The notes under the pieces: model-generated
What the model was told of the DNA's origin: nothing
Database searches by the model: none
The model's input: only the letters and a program-made list of their open reading frames with translations
Assembly: GCA_016880225.1 (NCBI GenBank)
Contig: JAEHDT010000178.1
Location: 1 to 6,551, forward strand
Reading direction: 5' to 3'
Source: Gemmatimonadota bacterium
GTDB lineage: Bacteria; Gemmatimonadota; Gemmatimonadetes; Gemmatimonadales; GWC2-71-9
DNA: 6,551 nt
Shown: in pieces, positions 5,849 to 6,551 of the stretch
Numbering within the stretch: position 1 is the stretch's first letter
Layout: every line of letters starts with the position of its first letter
Position numbers and translations under genes: made by a program

Positions 5849-6551
5849 ATGCCGACACAACCGTCTCAAGAATCGGGGCGCGACGACGCTGCCCTCGCGC
5901 GCGCGCTCGCGCTGGTGCGTGACCTGCGCCAGCGCTGTCCCTGGGACCGCGCGCAGACCCGCGAGACCCTGCGCCCCTATCTCGTGGAAGAAGCGCTCGA
6001 GCTCGACCAGGCGTTGCGAGACGCCGAGCCGGGCCCGCTGCGCGACGAGCTGGGCGACCTGCTGCTGCACCTCGCGTTTCAGATCGTAATCGGGGAGGAG
6101 CGGCACGAGTTCGACGCCGAGCGGGTGACCCGCGCGCTGGAAGAGAAGATGTGGCGGCGCCATCCGCGGCTGTTCGGGACCTCACCCCCTGGCCCCCTCT
6201 CCGCCATGCGGAGAGGGGGGACAGATGCGGATCACGAGCGATGGGAACACGTGAAGCGGAAGGAGCGCGGAGGGAGCGGCGGGACGCTCCGCGGCCTGCC
6301 GTCCAACCTGCCCCCGCTCCTCATGGCGTTCCGGTTGCAGGAGCGCGCGGCGGGCGTGGGGTTCGACTGGCCCGATGCGCGCGGCCCGCTCGACAAGGTG
6401 AAGGAGGAGACGGCGGAGCTGGAGCGGGAGACGGCAAGCGGGAATCGCGAGCGGCTCGAGGACGAGATCGGCGACGTGTTGTTCGCCGTGGTGAACCTCG
6501 CCCGCAAGCTCGCGATCGATCCGCGCGCGGCGCTCGAACGGGCCAACGAGA
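5849..6551 (+). CDS. mazG: Nucleoside triphosphate pyrophosphohydrolase MazG, C-terminus cut
   Basis: MazG hydrolyses (d)NTPs to monophosphates and pyrophosphate; in E. coli it limits aberrant nucleotides and lowers ppGpp. The 234 visible codons contain two tandem MazG domains. The first has CPWD (30-33), the metal cluster E47, E48, E51 and E67, D70 (DELGDLLLHLAFQ), and RRHPRLFG (103-110). The second has GVGFDW (169-174), E186, E187, E190 and E206, D209 (DEIGDVLFAVVNLAR), and stops at ALERANE, probably a few dozen residues short of the end. The inter-domain linker at residues 112-124 is encoded by a palindromic repeat, with the frame preserved. The ATG at 5849 gives the usual short N-terminus but has no Shine-Dalgarno sequence. 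An in-frame GTG at 5804, with AAGGTG eleven bases upstream, would add 15 mostly Arg/Ser/Gly residues and is the alternative start. Confidence 0.95.
   Translation, partial: MPTQPSQESGRDDAALARALALVRDLRQRCPWDRAQTRETLRPYLVEEALELDQALRDAEPGPLRDELGDLLLHLAFQIVIGEERHEFDAERVTRALEEKMWRRHPRLFGTSPPGPLSAMRRGGTDADHERWEHVKRKERGGSGGTLRGLPSNLPPLLMAFRLQERAAGVGFDWPDARGPLDKVKEETAELERETASGNRERLEDEIGDVLFAVVNLARKLAIDPRAALERANE
6180..6220 (+). repeat. Dispersed palindromic element, copy B (inside mazG)
   Basis: It has the same 13-base lead as copy A, then a perfect 12-base-pair stem, CCCCCTCTCCGC at 6193-6204 and GCGGAGAGGGGG at 6208-6219, with a CAT loop. The first 23 bases (6180-6202) are identical to 357-379. It lies in the sense direction of mazG and reads SPPGPLSAMRRGG, joining the two MazG domains without disturbing the frame. 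Confidence 0.88.

Noticed and set aside
1..6551. CRISPR array, tRNA or rRNA gene, transposase, defence or phage genes
   Set aside because: None are visible. Nearly all sequence is accounted for by seven genes, and there are no spaced direct repeats or mobile-element proteins.

Overview
The window is GC-rich DNA from a bacterium with an outer membrane. It reads as ordinary chromosome packed with housekeeping genes. I suspect Gemmatimonadota or a neighbouring high-GC phylum. The clues are the base composition, the style of the secreted protein at 737-1870 (signal peptide ending LSAQD, then a glycine-rich barrel-like body), and a dispersed palindrome of a kind common in such genomes. This assignment is an inference; there is no rRNA or other decisive marker here.

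Layout. Six genes on the minus strand form one tightly packed operon, transcribed from about 5750 down to and beyond position 1. In order they are alr (alanine racemase), deoB (phosphopentomutase), cdd (cytidine deaminase), a lipoprotein of unknown function, a probable outer-membrane beta-barrel protein, and mtaB (tRNA methylthiotransferase, cut by the left edge). Each of the five junctions is a 4-base stop/start overlap (TTGA, GTGA, GTGA, ATGA, GTGA), and only one of the six start codons is ATG. A 100-base divergent intergenic region (5749-5848) separates this operon from mazG on the plus strand, a two-domain nucleoside triphosphate pyrophosphohydrolase cut by the right edge. Overlapping back-to-back sigma70-like promoters can be read there, and the one for alr would give an almost leaderless mRNA.

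How the genes fit together. alr supplies D-alanine for peptidoglycan. cdd and deoB are both nucleoside-salvage enzymes. mtaB completes ms2t6A37 in tRNAs, and mazG removes (d)NTPs, including damaged ones. The lipoprotein and the barrel protein sit adjacent and overlapping, so they may be an envelope pair, but nothing in the sequence gives their function.

The most notable feature is not a gene. A palindromic element of about 38-45 bases occurs twice, once inside mtaB and once inside mazG. Both copies keep the host reading frame, both fall in linkers between conserved domains, and they lie in opposite orientations relative to their host genes. I saw no CRISPR, tRNA, rRNA, insertion sequence, prophage or defence system. 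Apart from the palindromes and the promoter region this is a conventional stretch.
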